A DNA stretch of 41,447 nt from Thioalkalivibrio sulfidiphilus (lineage in GTDB: Bacteria; Pseudomonadota; Gammaproteobacteria; Ectothiorhodospirales; Ectothiorhodospiraceae), in NCBI RefSeq assembly GCF_000377945.1, contig NZ_KB898924.1, positions 30,639-72,085 of the forward strand. Direction: 5' to 3'. This document shows positions 8,347-18,017 of the stretch, one piece after another. The notes beneath the pieces were generated by a model. It had not been told where the DNA came from, ran no database searches, and saw only the letters and a list, made by a program, of their open reading frames with translations. Each line of letters starts with the position of its first letter. Position 1 is the first letter of the stretch. The position numbers and the translations under genes were made by a program.

Positions 8347-9000
8347 ATGAACTGCCAGCGATTGCACACCGTATACCAGCTGCTGCTTGAGGCCCACGGT
8401 CCCCAGCACTGGTGGCCGGCGCGCACTCGCTTCGAGGTGATGGTTGGGGCGGTGCTGACCCAGAACACCGCCTGGCGCAACGTGGAACGGGCCATCGCCG
8501 CACTGAAGGCAGCGAATGCGCTTTCGCCCGAGGCCATGCTGGCCCTCTCCGATGCCGAGCTTGCCCGGCTCATCCGTCCTTCCGGTTATTTCAACGTCAA
8601 GGCCCGCCGCCTCAAGGCCCTGTGCCGCTGGTACCTGGACCACGGCGGACGGCGGCGCCTGCGCCACTGGCCTACGGAGAAACTGCGGGCATCCCTGCTG
8701 TCGGTGCATGGCATCGGTCCCGAGACCGCCGACGACATCCTGCTCTACGCCTTTGATCGTCCCGTGTTCGTCATCGATGCCTACACGCGGCGCTTGCTCG
8801 GCCGGCTGGGTCATCCATACGCGCAGGCCAGCTACGAGGATTTCAGGGTGTCACTGGAATCGGTCCTCGGCGCCGACACGGAGCTGTTCAACGAATACCA
8901 CGCCCTGATCGTCGCCCATGGCAAGGACGTGTGCAGGCCGAAGCCGCGCTGTGAGCAATGCGTGTTAAGTGCGAAGTGTGAATTGGGATGTGGGACATGA
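8347..9000 (+). CDS. Endonuclease III-like HhH-GPD DNA glycosylase with 4Fe-4S motif
   Basis: 217 residues. The helix-hairpin-helix GIGPETAD is at 122-129, the catalytic Asp of the HhH-GPD fold at 144 (VIDAYTRR), and a 4Fe-4S cluster motif C196-x5-C202-x2-C205-x5-C211 at the end. The Lys used by endonuclease III for Schiff-base chemistry is Glu126 here, so I infer a monofunctional glycosylase, closer to the MagIII-type alkyl-purine glycosylases than to Nth. The last eleven codons (207-217) lie in a heptamer array, so the fourth cluster cysteine and the tail ELGCGT are array-encoded. No Shine-Dalgarno precedes ATG 8347; the start is chosen for domain completeness. Confidence 0.88.
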   Translation: MNCQRLHTVYQLLLEAHGPQHWWPARTRFEVMVGAVLTQNTAWRNVERAIAALKAANALSPEAMLALSDAELARLIRPSGYFNVKARRLKALCRWYLDHGGRRRLRHWPTEKLRASLLSVHGIGPETADDILLYAFDRPVFVIDAYTRRLLGRLGHPYAQASYEDFRVSLESVLGADTELFNEYHALIVAHGKDVCRPKPRCEQCVLSAKCELGCGT

Positions 9001-9160
9001 AGTAAGAAGTGGGAATCCCCACTTCCCACTTCCCACTTCCCACTTCCCACTTCCCACTTCCCACTTCCCACTTCCCACTTCCCACTTCCCACTTCCCACT
9101 TCCTACTTCCTACTTCCTACTTCCTACTTCCTACTTCCTACTTCCTACTTCCTACTTCAA
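8966..9160. repeat. Long heptamer array between the glycosylase gene and aat
   Basis: The left arm (8966-9014) has the degenerate order TAAGTGC, GAAGTGT, GAATTGG seen elsewhere. The right arm is 11 uninterrupted copies of ACTTCCC (9021-9097) followed by 8 copies of ACTTCCT (9098-9153) and ACTTCAA. It fills the whole gap between the two convergent genes, contains the last codons of the glycosylase and the TAG stop of aat. A forward reading gives a repeating HFPLPTS peptide, which is an artefact of 7 x 3 bases. Confidence 0.9.
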
Positions 9161-9862
9161 TTGCGGGTCCACCTGCCAGGGCTCGGGGTGGGGCGGCTGA
9201 TCGCACAGCCGGTCCAGCCATTGGCGGAATTCATTGCGGGGCATGGGCCGGGCGCCCATGCGCGCCAGGTGGGCCGAAGGGGTCTGGCTGTCGATCAGCG
9301 GGTAGCCCCAGCGCTCCAGGTGCCGGCACAGGATGACCAGGGCCACCTTGGAGGCGTCGCTCACCCGGCTGAACATGGACTCGCCGTAGAACATGCGGCC
9401 CAGGGACACCCCGTACAGCCCGCCCACCAGCTTGTCCTCCTGCCAGACCTCCACGGAGTGGGCGAAGCCTGCCTGGTGCATGGCGATGAAGGCCTGCTGC
9501 ATGCCGTAGGTGATCCAGGTGCCGTGCACGCCGCCCCGGGGCTCGGCGCAACCCTTGATGACCTGCTCGAAGGCCTCGTCGAAGCTCACCCGGAAGCGGC
9601 CGCTCCTGAGCGTCTTGGCCAGGCTGCGGCTCACCTTCACCTCGTGGCTGAACAGCACCGTGCGCGGGTCCGGTGACCACCACAGGATGGGTTGGCCGGC
9701 CTCGTACCAGGGAAAGATGCCCTGCCGGTAGGCACGCAGCAGCCGCGGCAGGCTGAGATCGCCCCCGGCGGCCAGCAGGCCGTTGGGTTCGGTGAGTGCC
9801 CGGTCCGGGTGGGGAAAGGGCTCGTCCGCCTGTCCGGGATGCAGCCAGGTGAGGGGATGCAT
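9152..9862 (-). CDS. aat: Leucyl/phenylalanyl-tRNA--protein transferase
   Basis: 236 residues. Aat transfers Leu or Phe from tRNA to N-terminal Arg/Lys of proteins, marking them for ClpAP (N-degron pathway). Family motifs are clear: NGLLAAGGDLS (about 27-37), YRQGIFPWYE, ILWWSPDPR (about 60-68), GTWIT, GLYGVSLGRMFYGESMFS and LIDSQ. The ATG (9860-9862) lies three bases after the stop of the upstream acyltransferase gene, so trxB - acyltransferase - aat form one minus-strand run. The final codons CAA TTG AAG TAG merge into the heptamer array, whose last unit contains the stop. Confidence 0.95.
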   Translation of the reverse strand: MHPLTWLHPGQADEPFPHPDRALTEPNGLLAAGGDLSLPRLLRAYRQGIFPWYEAGQPILWWSPDPRTVLFSHEVKVSRSLAKTLRSGRFRVSFDEAFEQVIKGCAEPRGGVHGTWITYGMQQAFIAMHQAGFAHSVEVWQEDKLVGGLYGVSLGRMFYGESMFSRVSDASKVALVILCRHLERWGYPLIDSQTPSAHLARMGARPMPRNEFRQWLDRLCDQPPHPEPWQVDPQLK

Positions 9863-9865
9863 GGC

Positions 9866-11044
9866 TCAGGCTTCACCAGGCTCGGGCGCGGCATCGCCGC
9901 CCGGGGCGGCGCCTTCGCGAAACGGCGAGAGGCCCATGAGCTGCTGGCAGTGGCGTTGCATGACCTGCTGTTCCCGCAGGCAGAAATCCGCCACCGCCTG
10001 GCCCAGGTCCTGGTTGGCTAGCCAGTGGGCGGACCAGGTGGGGGTGGGCAGGAAGCCCCGGGGGATCTTGTGCTCCCCCTGGGCACCGGGCTCGTAGCGG
10101 CTGAGTCCCTCGCGGATGCAGTACTCGATGCCCTGGTAGTAGCAGGCCTCGAAGTGCAGGCCGTCGTAGTCCCGGGCGCAGCCCCAGTAACGGCCGTAGA
10201 GGGTGTCGTGGCTGCGGTAGCAGAGCGCCGCCGCCACCGGCTTGCCCTCGTGTTCCGCCAGCACCATGACCACGCCCCGGCCCAGGGCGCGTCCGGTCTC
10301 GCGGAAGAACTCAAGGCTCAGGGTGGGGATGCCCATCTTCTTCTCGAAGGTGTCCACGTAGAAGCCGTGGAAGGTGGCCCAGAGGGCATCGCTCACCTCG
10401 TCGCCATGCAGGATGCGCAGGCTCACGCCCTGGTCGGCCACCTTGCGCCGCTCCTGGCGCACGTTCTTGCGCTTCTTCGAGGCAAAGCGCGACAGGAAAT
10501 CGTCGAAGTCCCCGTAGTCGTCGTTGCGCCAGTGGTACTGGCAGCCCATGCGCAGGTTCAGGCCCTCGGCGCGCAGGGCCTCCAGGTCCTCGGCGTCCGG
10601 GAACAGCCAGTGCAGGCCAGAGACCTGGTGCTCCCGGGCAAAGGCAAGGCCCTGCTGGATGAGCAAGCGGCGCAGCACGGGGCCGTCGGCATCCGGATGG
10701 ACCAGCAGGCGGGGGCCGGTGGCGGGGGTGTAGGGGAGCGAGACCACCAGCTTGGGGTAGTAGCGAAGCCCGGAACGTTCCCAGGCGGATTCCCAGGACC
10801 AGTCGAACACGAACTCGCCGTAGCCGTTGGTCTTGGCGTACAGGGGCATGGCGGCCAGCAGCCGGCCGGCCTCGTCCTCGATGAGCAGGTGTCGGGGAAA
10901 CCAGCCGTACTGGCTGCCAAGGCAGCCGTAGCGTTCCAGCCCCGCCAGGAAGGCATGGCTGATGAGCGGGTTTTCATGCCCGCCCAGGGCGTCCCAGGCC
11001 CCGGCGTCCACGGCGTCGAGTCGCTCGACGATGCGCAGGCGCAC
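9866..11044 (-). CDS. FemAB-like / GNAT-fold N-acyltransferase (COG3146, DUF482)
   Basis: 392 residues, matching the family known as predicted N-acyltransferase or peptidogalycan biosynthesis protein. Recognisable parts are NPLISHAFLAGLE (about 25-37), the FSWESAWER-like region, YPKLVVSLPYTPATGPRLL (about 95-115), RFASKKRKNVRQERRKV (about 185-200) and GARDYDGLHFEACYYQGIEYCI-type C-terminal motifs. The substrate is not established. The start is GTG (11042-11044); there is no strong Shine-Dalgarno but this codon opens the domain. It sits 32 bp after trxB and 3 bp before aat, the usual neighbour in gammaproteobacteria. Confidence 0.85.
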   Translation of the reverse strand: MRLRIVERLDAVDAGAWDALGGHENPLISHAFLAGLERYGCLGSQYGWFPRHLLIEDEAGRLLAAMPLYAKTNGYGEFVFDWSWESAWERSGLRYYPKLVVSLPYTPATGPRLLVHPDADGPVLRRLLIQQGLAFAREHQVSGLHWLFPDAEDLEALRAEGLNLRMGCQYHWRNDDYGDFDDFLSRFASKKRKNVRQERRKVADQGVSLRILHGDEVSDALWATFHGFYVDTFEKKMGIPTLSLEFFRETGRALGRGVVMVLAEHEGKPVAAALCYRSHDTLYGRYWGCARDYDGLHFEACYYQGIEYCIREGLSRYEPGAQGEHKIPRGFLPTPTWSAHWLANQDLGQAVADFCLREQQVMQRHCQQLMGLSPFREGAAPGGDAAPEPGEA

Positions 11045-11076
11045 GGGGGCGGGGACTGGGTTCGGGAGATCCGCGC

Positions 11077-12105
<1,029 letters not shown>

Positions 12106-12240
12106 TCAGACAGGGCGGGCCGGGCAGGGTTCTTCCCGCGGCAAAGGGGGAGGGCACCGCATCGCGAAGGCCGTATTATCCGGATAGCCCCCCCTCAAGT
12201 CACCCGCCGCAATCCTGTTGAGGATATCAGGTACGACCCC

Positions 12241-13308
12241 ATGAAGATCGGCATCCCTACCGAGATCAAAGCCCTGGAAGGCCGGGTGGGCCTGGTGCCC
12301 GCCGCCTGCGCGGAGCTGGTGCGCCACGGCCACGAGGTGCTGGTGCAGGCGGGCGCCGGTGCCCGCAGCGGCTACGCTGACGGCGACTATACGGCCGCCG
12401 GAGCCCGGGTGGTGCCCGATGCGGCCAGCCTGTACGGCGAGGCCGGGCTCATCGTCAAGGTCAAGGAGCCCCTGGACGGGGACCTGGCCCACCTGCGCCC
12501 CGACCACATCCTGTTTTGCTACCTGCACCTGGCCGCCAACCGGGATCTGGCAGAACGCCTGCGCGCCTTGGGGATCACCGCCGTGGCCTTCGAGACCGTG
12601 CGGGTGGGCCGGTCGCTGCCCCTGCTGGCGCCCATGAGCGAGATCGCCGGGCGCCTGGCGGTGCAGGTGGGCGCCCACCTTCTGCACCAGCCCCAGGGCG
12701 GCAAGGGCCTGCTGCTGGGCGGTCTGCCCGCCGCCAGCCGGGGGCACGTGGTGGTGCTCGGGGCCGGCGTGGCCGGCAGCGCCGCCGTGGAGGCTGCAGC
12801 CGCCCTGGGGGCCCGGGTCACGGTCTTCGATATCAGCGCCGAACGCATGGACGCCATGCGCCGGGTGGGCGGTAATGTGACCGCCCTCTACGCCTACCAG
12901 CAGGCCATCGGCGAGACTCTGGCCGACGCCGACCTGCTCATCGGCGCCGTGCTCCTGCCCGGCCGCCGGGCACCCCACCTGGTGACCCGGGAGATGTTGC
13001 GCGCCATGGCCCCCGGCAGCGTGGCGGTGGACATCTCCGTGGACCAGGGCGGCTGTCTGGAGACCACCCGGGCCACCACCTACGAGGCGCCCACCTACGT
13101 GGAGGAGGGGGTCACCCACTTCTGCGTCACCAACATGCCCGGCGCTGTGCCCCGCACCTCGTCCCAGGCCCTGTCCGCGAGCCTGATCCCCCACGTGCTG
13201 CGCCTGGCGCAGCCCGACTGGGAGGAGGACATGGCGCTCATGGAGGGGGTGAACGTGCGGGCGGGGGTGTACGTGAATGCGGCGGTGAAGGCGGAAATGG
13301 AGAACTGA
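12241..13308 (+). CDS. ald: Alanine dehydrogenase
   Basis: 355 residues. Ald interconverts L-alanine with pyruvate and ammonia using NAD(H). The N-terminal KIGIPTEIKALEGRVGLVP is typical, as are Lys75 (IVKVKEP) and His96 (CYLHLAA), which match the known catalytic positions; the NAD-binding LGAGVAGSAAVEAAAALGA glycine motif lies around 175-193. The protein is about 15 residues shorter than usual (around 370) because the C-terminal helix ends at AEMEN, where the TGA stop opens a heptamer array. No RNA-binding or regulatory neighbour is evident. It is divergent from trxB and 120 bp ahead of ftsK. Confidence 0.93.
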   Translation: MKIGIPTEIKALEGRVGLVPAACAELVRHGHEVLVQAGAGARSGYADGDYTAAGARVVPDAASLYGEAGLIVKVKEPLDGDLAHLRPDHILFCYLHLAANRDLAERLRALGITAVAFETVRVGRSLPLLAPMSEIAGRLAVQVGAHLLHQPQGGKGLLLGGLPAASRGHVVVLGAGVAGSAAVEAAAALGARVTVFDISAERMDAMRRVGGNVTALYAYQQAIGETLADADLLIGAVLLPGRRAPHLVTREMLRAMAPGSVAVDISVDQGGCLETTRATTYEAPTYVEEGVTHFCVTNMPGAVPRTSSQALSASLIPHVLRLAQPDWEEDMALMEGVNVRAGVYVNAAVKAEMEN

Positions 13309-13380
13309 AGTGGGTAGTGTGAATTGGGAAGTGCGAACTGGTCTTTATTCCCACCTCCCAATTCACACTTCCAACTTCAC
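13306..13380. repeat. Heptamer inverted array between ald and ftsK
   Basis: The left arm begins at the ald TGA (TGAAGTG, GGTAGTG, TGAATTG, GGAAGTG, CGAACTG). The right arm mirrors it with CCCACCT, CCCAATT, CACACTT-type units ending about 13380. After it, ATTGTGAATCATACAAT (13381-13397) is an imperfect palindrome that could be an operator for ftsK, but I cannot assign a regulator. Confidence 0.8.
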
Positions 13381-13428
13381 ATTGTGAATCATACAATTAC
13401 AAAAAATTCCTAAAGACGATACTGAATC

Positions 13429-15738
13429 TTGGCCCAGGCAACCCAGAAGAAAACAGAAGGTAAACCGCTCAGCGCCCACGTGGGGCGCGGGCTGCGCGAG
13501 GGCGCCCTGCTGGTGCTGGGCGCGGCGGCCGTGTACCTGCTCATCGCCCTGGCGAGCTTCAACCCGGCGGACCCGGGCTGGTCCCACACCGGCAGCGGGC
13601 TGCGCGCCAGCAACCTGGGCGGACGGGTGGGGGCCTGGTTCGCCGACGTGTTCTTCTACCTGTTCGGCTACCTGGCCTACCTGGCCCCGGTGATCGTGGG
13701 TTACAGCGGCTGGCTGCTGTACCGGGGCCGCACCGACACCGGCGAGCTGGACCTGCGCACCCTGGGCATCCGCTGGGCCGGCTTCGTCACCACGCTCGCC
13801 GCCGGTTGCGGCCTGGCCACCATGCACTTCGCCCCCGGCAGCCTGCCCCTGAACGCCGGCGGCATCCTCGGCCAGGTGCTCAGCACCCTGCTGATCTCCG
13901 GCTTCGGCATGGTGGGCACCACCCTGCTGCTGCTGGCCCTGTTCCTGGCGGGCGTGACCCTGTTCACCGGGCTTTCCTGGTTCGCGGTCATGGACGGGGT
14001 GGGACGCTACACCCTGCTGTTCATCGACTGGGTCCGGGCGCGCATCGACGAGGCCCTGGAACGGCGCGCCGGGCGCAAGGCCCGGGAGGCCCGGGAGGTG
14101 GTGGTGCGCACCGAGACCGAGAAGGTGCGTGCCCGGCCCAAGCCGCGCATCGAACCGGTGGTGACCAAGCCGGAGGTGAGCGAGCGGGTGCAGAAGGAGA
14201 AGCAGATCCCGCTGTTCACGGGCGAGCCGCGCGCCGATGCCCCGCCGCCCCTGGCCCTGCTGGACGCCGCCCGGCCCCACGAGGGCGGCTACTCCGAGGC
14301 GAGCCTGGAGGCCATGTCCCGCCAGGTGGAGATCAAGCTCAAGGACTTCGGCGTGGAGGTGGAGGTGGTGGCCGTGCACCCGGGGCCGGTGATCACCCGC
14401 TTCGAGCTGCAGCCCGCCGCGGGCGTGAAGGTGAGCCGCATCAGCGCCCTGGCCAAGGACCTGGCCCGGGCGCTGTCCGTGATCAGCGTGCGCATCGTGG
14501 AGGTGATCCCGGGCAAGTCCACGGTGGGCCTGGAGATCCCCAACGAGCAGCGCGAACTGGTGGTGCTCTCGGAGATCCTGCAGTCCAAGGTCTTCGACGG
14601 CGCCGGCTCGCCCCTGACGCTGGCGCTCGGCAAGGACATCGGCGGCGTGCCCATGGTGGCGGATCTCGCCCGCATGCCGCACCTGCTGGTGGCCGGCACC
14701 ACCGGCTCGGGCAAGTCCGTGGCCATCAACGCCATGCTCCTGTCCCTGCTCTACAAGGCGCGCCCCGAGGAGGTGCGCCTGATCCTCATCGATCCCAAGA
14801 TGCTGGAGCTGTCCGTCTACGAGGGCATCCCGCACCTGCTGGCGCCGGTGGTCACCGACATGAAGGACGCCTCCAACGCCCTGCGCTGGGGTGTGGCGGA
14901 GATGGAGCGCCGTTACCGGCTCATGTCCCACATGGGCGTGCGCAACCTGGCCGGCTTCAACCGCAAGGTGAAGGAGGCCGCCGACAAGGGCGAGCCCCTG
15001 CGCGATCCCTTCCACAAGCCGCAGCTGGAATTCGACAACGAGGCTCCGGCGCCCGAACTCAAGCCCCTGCCGTTCATCGTCATCGTGGTGGACGAGTTCG
15101 CCGACCTGATGATGGTGGTGGGCAAGAAGGTGGAGGAGCTGATCGCGCGTCTGGCCCAGAAGGCCCGTGCCGCCGGCATCCACCTGATCCTGGCCACCCA
15201 GCGGCCCTCGGTGGACGTGATCACCGGCCTGATCAAAGCCAACATCCCCACCCGCGTGGCCTTCCAGGTCTCCTCTCGTGTGGACTCGCGCACCATCCTG
15301 GACCAGATGGGCGCCGAACAGCTGCTGGGCCACGGCGACATGCTGTACCTGCCGCCGGGCACGGCCCATCCGGTGCGCGTGCACGGCGCCTTCGTGGCCG
15401 ACCACGAGGTGCACCAGGTGGTGGATTACCTCAAGTCCCTGGGCGAGCCCGACTATTTGGAGGGGGTGCTGGACGAGCCCGAGGCCGGCGCCGCCTTCAT
15501 CCCTGGCCTGGAGCCCATGGGCGAGGGCGATCCCGAGAGCGATCCCCTCTACGACCAGGCGGTGGCCATCGTGCTGGAATCCCGCAAGGCCTCCATCTCC
15601 TACGTGCAGCGGCGCCTGAAGATCGGCTACAACCGGGCCGCGCGCATGATCGAGGACATGGAGGCGGCGGGCCTGGTCAGCGCCCTGCAGTCCAACGGCA
15701 ATCGTGAAGTCCTGGCCCCCGGCGGCCCCAAGGACTGA
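13429..15738 (+). CDS. ftsK: DNA translocase FtsK
   Basis: 769 residues, a short FtsK. It anchors at the septum and pumps DNA to resolve chromosome dimers with XerCD. Four membrane segments occupy about residues 25-190, followed by a short charged linker (about 200-270), far shorter than in E. coli. The motor has Walker A GTTGSGKS at 423-430 and Walker B VVDEFADL with Asp555-Glu556; the C-terminal gamma winged helix (about 705-769) has [20 protein letters not shown], which reads KOPS sites. The start is TTG 13429; a weak AAAGACG precedes it. Followed by lolA and rarA as in E. coli. Confidence 0.95.
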   Translation: MAQATQKKTEGKPLSAHVGRGLREGALLVLGAAAVYLLIALASFNPADPGWSHTGSGLRASNLGGRVGAWFADVFFYLFGYLAYLAPVIVGYSGWLLYRGRTDTGELDLRTLGIRWAGFVTTLAAGCGLATMHFAPGSLPLNAGGILGQVLSTLLISGFGMVGTTLLLLALFLAGVTLFTGLSWFAVMDGVGRYTLLFIDWVRARIDEALERRAGRKAREAREVVVRTETEKVRARPKPRIEPVVTKPEVSERVQKEKQIPLFTGEPRADAPPPLALLDAARPHEGGYSEASLEAMSRQVEIKLKDFGVEVEVVAVHPGPVITRFELQPAAGVKVSRISALAKDLARALSVISVRIVEVIPGKSTVGLEIPNEQRELVVLSEILQSKVFDGAGSPLTLALGKDIGGVPMVADLARMPHLLVAGTTGSGKSVAINAMLLSLLYKARPEEVRLILIDPKMLELSVYEGIPHLLAPVVTDMKDASNALRWGVAEMERRYRLMSHMGVRNLAGFNRKVKEAADKGEPLRDPFHKPQLEFDNEAPAPELKPLPFIVIVVDEFADLMMVVGKKVEELIARLAQKARAAGIHLILATQRPSVDVITGLIKANIPTRVAFQVSSRVDSRTILDQMGAEQLLGHGDMLYLPPGTAHPVRVHGAFVADHEVHQVVDYLKSLGEPDYLEGVLDEPEAGAAFIPGLEPMGEGDPESDPLYDQAVAIVLESRKASISYVQRRLKIGYNRAARMIEDMEAAGLVSALQSNGNREVLAPGGPKD

Positions 15739-15795
15739 GGGACCTTTTCCCCGATTGCCTGTCCAATCCATCGAATCCCGTCAGACGAGAGACCC

Positions 15796-16413
15796 ATGTT
15801 CCGATACCTGCTCGCGCCCCTGCTGGCGCTCCTGCTCGCCACCCCGGCCCTGGCCGCCGACGCCCGCCAGAGCCTGGAGCGTTTCTTTGCCGAGGTGAGC
15901 CGCTTCGATGCCCGCTTCGAGCAGCTGGTGATCAACGAGCAGGACGAGGTCCTGCAGGCCTCGGAGGGTCGCGTGCAGCTGCAGCGTCCGGGCCGGTTCC
16001 GCTGGGATTACGAGCAGCCCTTCCGCCAGCTGATCATCGCCGACGGGCAGTTCCTCTGGACCTACGACGAGGAGCTGGCCCAGGCCACCGCCCAGCCCAT
16101 GGAGCGGGTGCTGGCCGGCGCCCCCATCATGCTGCTCTCCGAACCCCGCCCCCTGGAGCAGGACTTCGAGGTGAGCGTGGTGGGCGAGCGCGGCGAACTG
16201 AACTGGGTGGAGCTGACCCCCAAGGATCGCGACGCCGACTTCACCCGCATCCTCATCGGCATGGACGGCGACCGGGTGGGCATGATGGTGCTCTACGACC
16301 AGTTCGGCCAGCAGACCCGCATCCGCTTCTCCAACATGCGCATCAATCCCAGCATCCCCGCCGCCACCTTCCGTTTCGAGGCGCCGCCGGGGGTGGATGT
16401 GATTCGGCATTGA
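15796..16413 (+). CDS. lolA: Outer-membrane lipoprotein carrier protein LolA
   Basis: 205 residues. LolA carries lipoproteins across the periplasm from LolCDE to LolB. A signal peptide with A-L-A cleavage site after residue 20 is clear; the mature protein has the LolA features FDARFEQLV, GRVQLQRPGRFRWDYEQPF (about 60-78) and QTRIRFSNMRINPSIPAATFRFEAPPGVDV at the end. It lies 57 bp after ftsK and upstream of rarA, the conserved gammaproteobacterial order. Confidence 0.95.
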   Translation: MFRYLLAPLLALLLATPALAADARQSLERFFAEVSRFDARFEQLVINEQDEVLQASEGRVQLQRPGRFRWDYEQPFRQLIIADGQFLWTYDEELAQATAQPMERVLAGAPIMLLSEPRPLEQDFEVSVVGERGELNWVELTPKDRDADFTRILIGMDGDRVGMMVLYDQFGQQTRIRFSNMRINPSIPAATFRFEAPPGVDVIRH

Positions 16414-16431
16414 TGGTCTGGCGCAAAAGGC

Positions 16432-16547
16432 AAAAGCGGACCGCAAAGGGCGCGAAGGTATGCGCGAAGATCGCGAAGTTGAAAAACGTTATATAAACCT
16501 TTGCGCCCTTCGCGCAGACCTTCGCGTACCTTTGTGGTTCGCTTTTG
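16432..16547. repeat. Inverted repeat of CGCGAAG units between lolA and rarA
   Basis: The left arm (about 16432-16478: CAAAAGCGGA, CCGCAAAGGG, CGCGAAGGTAT, GCGCGAAGAT, CGCGAAG) is mirrored on the right (about 16498-16547). The right arm ends in CGCTTTTG, and this includes the TTG that could be mistaken for the rarA start. It resembles the 8-bp-period arrays near 35421. Confidence 0.7.
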
Positions 16548-16571
16548 AATGTTGAGTCAGCTCCAGATTCC

Positions 16572-17915
16572 GTGACCGACGATCTCTTCGATACCGCAGC
16601 CTCCGTCGAAACCGGACGCCCCCTGGCGGACCGGATGCGGCCGCGCAATCTGGACGAGTACGCGGGTCAGTCGCACCTGCTGGCGCCGGGCAAGCCGCTG
16701 CGCCGGGCCATCGAAGAGGACCGCCTGCACTCCATGCTGTTCTGGGGGCCGCCGGGCACCGGCAAGACCACCCTGGCGCGCATGATCGCCCACTACTGCG
16801 GTGCCCAGTTCCTGACGATCTCCGCGGTGCTCTCCGGGGTGAAGGACATCCGCGCCGCTGTCGAGCAGGCGCGGGAATACCGGCGCATGCACGGCAAGCC
16901 CACGGTGCTGTTCGTGGACGAGGTGCACCGCTTCAACAAGTCCCAGCAGGATGCCTTCCTGCCCCACGTGGAGGACGGCACCATCGCCTTCGTGGGTGCG
17001 ACCACGGAAAACCCGTCCTTCGAGCTCAACAACGCGCTGCTGTCGCGGGTACGTACCTACGTGCTCAAGGCGCTCACGGACGGCGACATCCGCGCCATCA
17101 TCGACCGGGCCCTGGCGGACGAGGAGCGGGGCCTGGGTGGACGTCATCTGCACATGGCGGACGAGCTGCGTGACCGGCTGGCCAGGGCCGCCGACGGCGA
17201 CGCGCGTCGGGCGCTCAATCTGCTCGAGATCGCCGCCGACCTGGCGCAGGAGGGGCCGCAGGGCGCCGAGATCACCGAGGCGACCCTCGACGAGGTTACC
17301 AGCCAGGGCCTGCGCCGCTTCGACAAGGGCGGCGAACTCTTCTACGACCAGATCTCCGCCCTGCACAAGTCCGTGCGCGGCTCCAACCCCGATGCGGCCC
17401 TCTACTGGCTGTGCCGCATGATCGACGGCGGCTGCGATCTTGTGTATCTGTCCCGGCGCATCGTGCGCATGGCCAGCGAGGACATCGGCAACGCCGACCC
17501 CCGGGGCCTGACCCTGGCCCTGGAGGCCTGGGACGTCTACGAACGCCTGGGCTCGCCGGAAGGGGAGCTGGCCCTGGCCCAGGCGGTGGTGTACCTGGCC
17601 TGCGCGCCGAAGAGCAACGCCGTGTACATGGCCTACAACCAGGCCATGGCCGAGGTGCGCGAGACGGGCACCCTGGAGGTGCCCATGCACCTGCGCAACG
17701 CGCCCACGAAACTCATGAAGTCCCTGGACTACGGCAAGGGCTACCGCTACGCCCACGACGAGCAGGACGGCTACGCCGCCGGCGAACGCTATTTACCCGA
17801 TGAGATGGGTGAGCGGCACTACTACCGGCCCGTGAACCGGGGGCTTGAGATCCGCATCGCGGAGAAGCTGGAGGAGTTGCGCCGCCGGGACGAGGAGGCG
17901 CGCAAAAAAAAGTAG
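16572..17915 (+). CDS. rarA: Replication-associated recombination protein A (RarA/MgsA)
   Basis: 447 residues from the GTG at 16572, the same length as E. coli RarA. A clamp-loader-like AAA+ ATPase acting at stalled forks. Walker A is GPPGTGKTT (about residues 60-68), Walker [19 protein letters not shown] and sensor 1 GATTENPSF; the C-terminal tetramerisation region with [23 protein letters not shown] is complete. An in-frame TTG at 16545 would add nine residues but belongs to the repeat arm upstream, so I prefer the GTG; neither has a good Shine-Dalgarno. The gene ends in an A-rich run (KKK) and TAG that opens a heptamer array. Confidence 0.93.
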   Translation: MTDDLFDTAASVETGRPLADRMRPRNLDEYAGQSHLLAPGKPLRRAIEEDRLHSMLFWGPPGTGKTTLARMIAHYCGAQFLTISAVLSGVKDIRAAVEQAREYRRMHGKPTVLFVDEVHRFNKSQQDAFLPHVEDGTIAFVGATTENPSFELNNALLSRVRTYVLKALTDGDIRAIIDRALADEERGLGGRHLHMADELRDRLARAADGDARRALNLLEIAADLAQEGPQGAEITEATLDEVTSQGLRRFDKGGELFYDQISALHKSVRGSNPDAALYWLCRMIDGGCDLVYLSRRIVRMASEDIGNADPRGLTLALEAWDVYERLGSPEGELALAQAVVYLACAPKSNAVYMAYNQAMAEVRETGTLEVPMHLRNAPTKLMKSLDYGKGYRYAHDEQDGYAAGERYLPDEMGERHYYRPVNRGLEIRIAEKLEELRRRDEEARKKK

Positions 17916-18017
17916 GAAGTAGGAAGTAGGAAGTGGGAAAGAAACCACCCTGACCCTCCCCCTGAGGGAGATGGAGCAGGTTTTACTTCGCACTTCCCAA
18001 TTCACACTTCCTACTTA
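17911..18017. repeat. Heptamer inverted array between rarA and mgtE (convergent)
   Basis: The left arm starts at the rarA TAG (TAGGAAG x3, then TGGGAAA). The right arm read on the minus strand starts at the mgtE TAA with TAAGTAG, GAAGTGT, GAATTGG, GAAGTGC. Between them is a CCCTCCCCCTGAGGGAG hairpin. The array therefore runs from stop codon to stop codon. Confidence 0.85.

Noticed and set aside
8969-9200. A frame reading repeated HFPLPTS units
   Set aside because: The 21-base (7 x 3) period simply translates the ACTTCCC array; no start signal and opposite frames are equally open.
16545-16571. TTG start for rarA
   Set aside because: The TTG is the end of an inverted-repeat arm; the GTG at 16572 gives the family-typical N-terminus and length.
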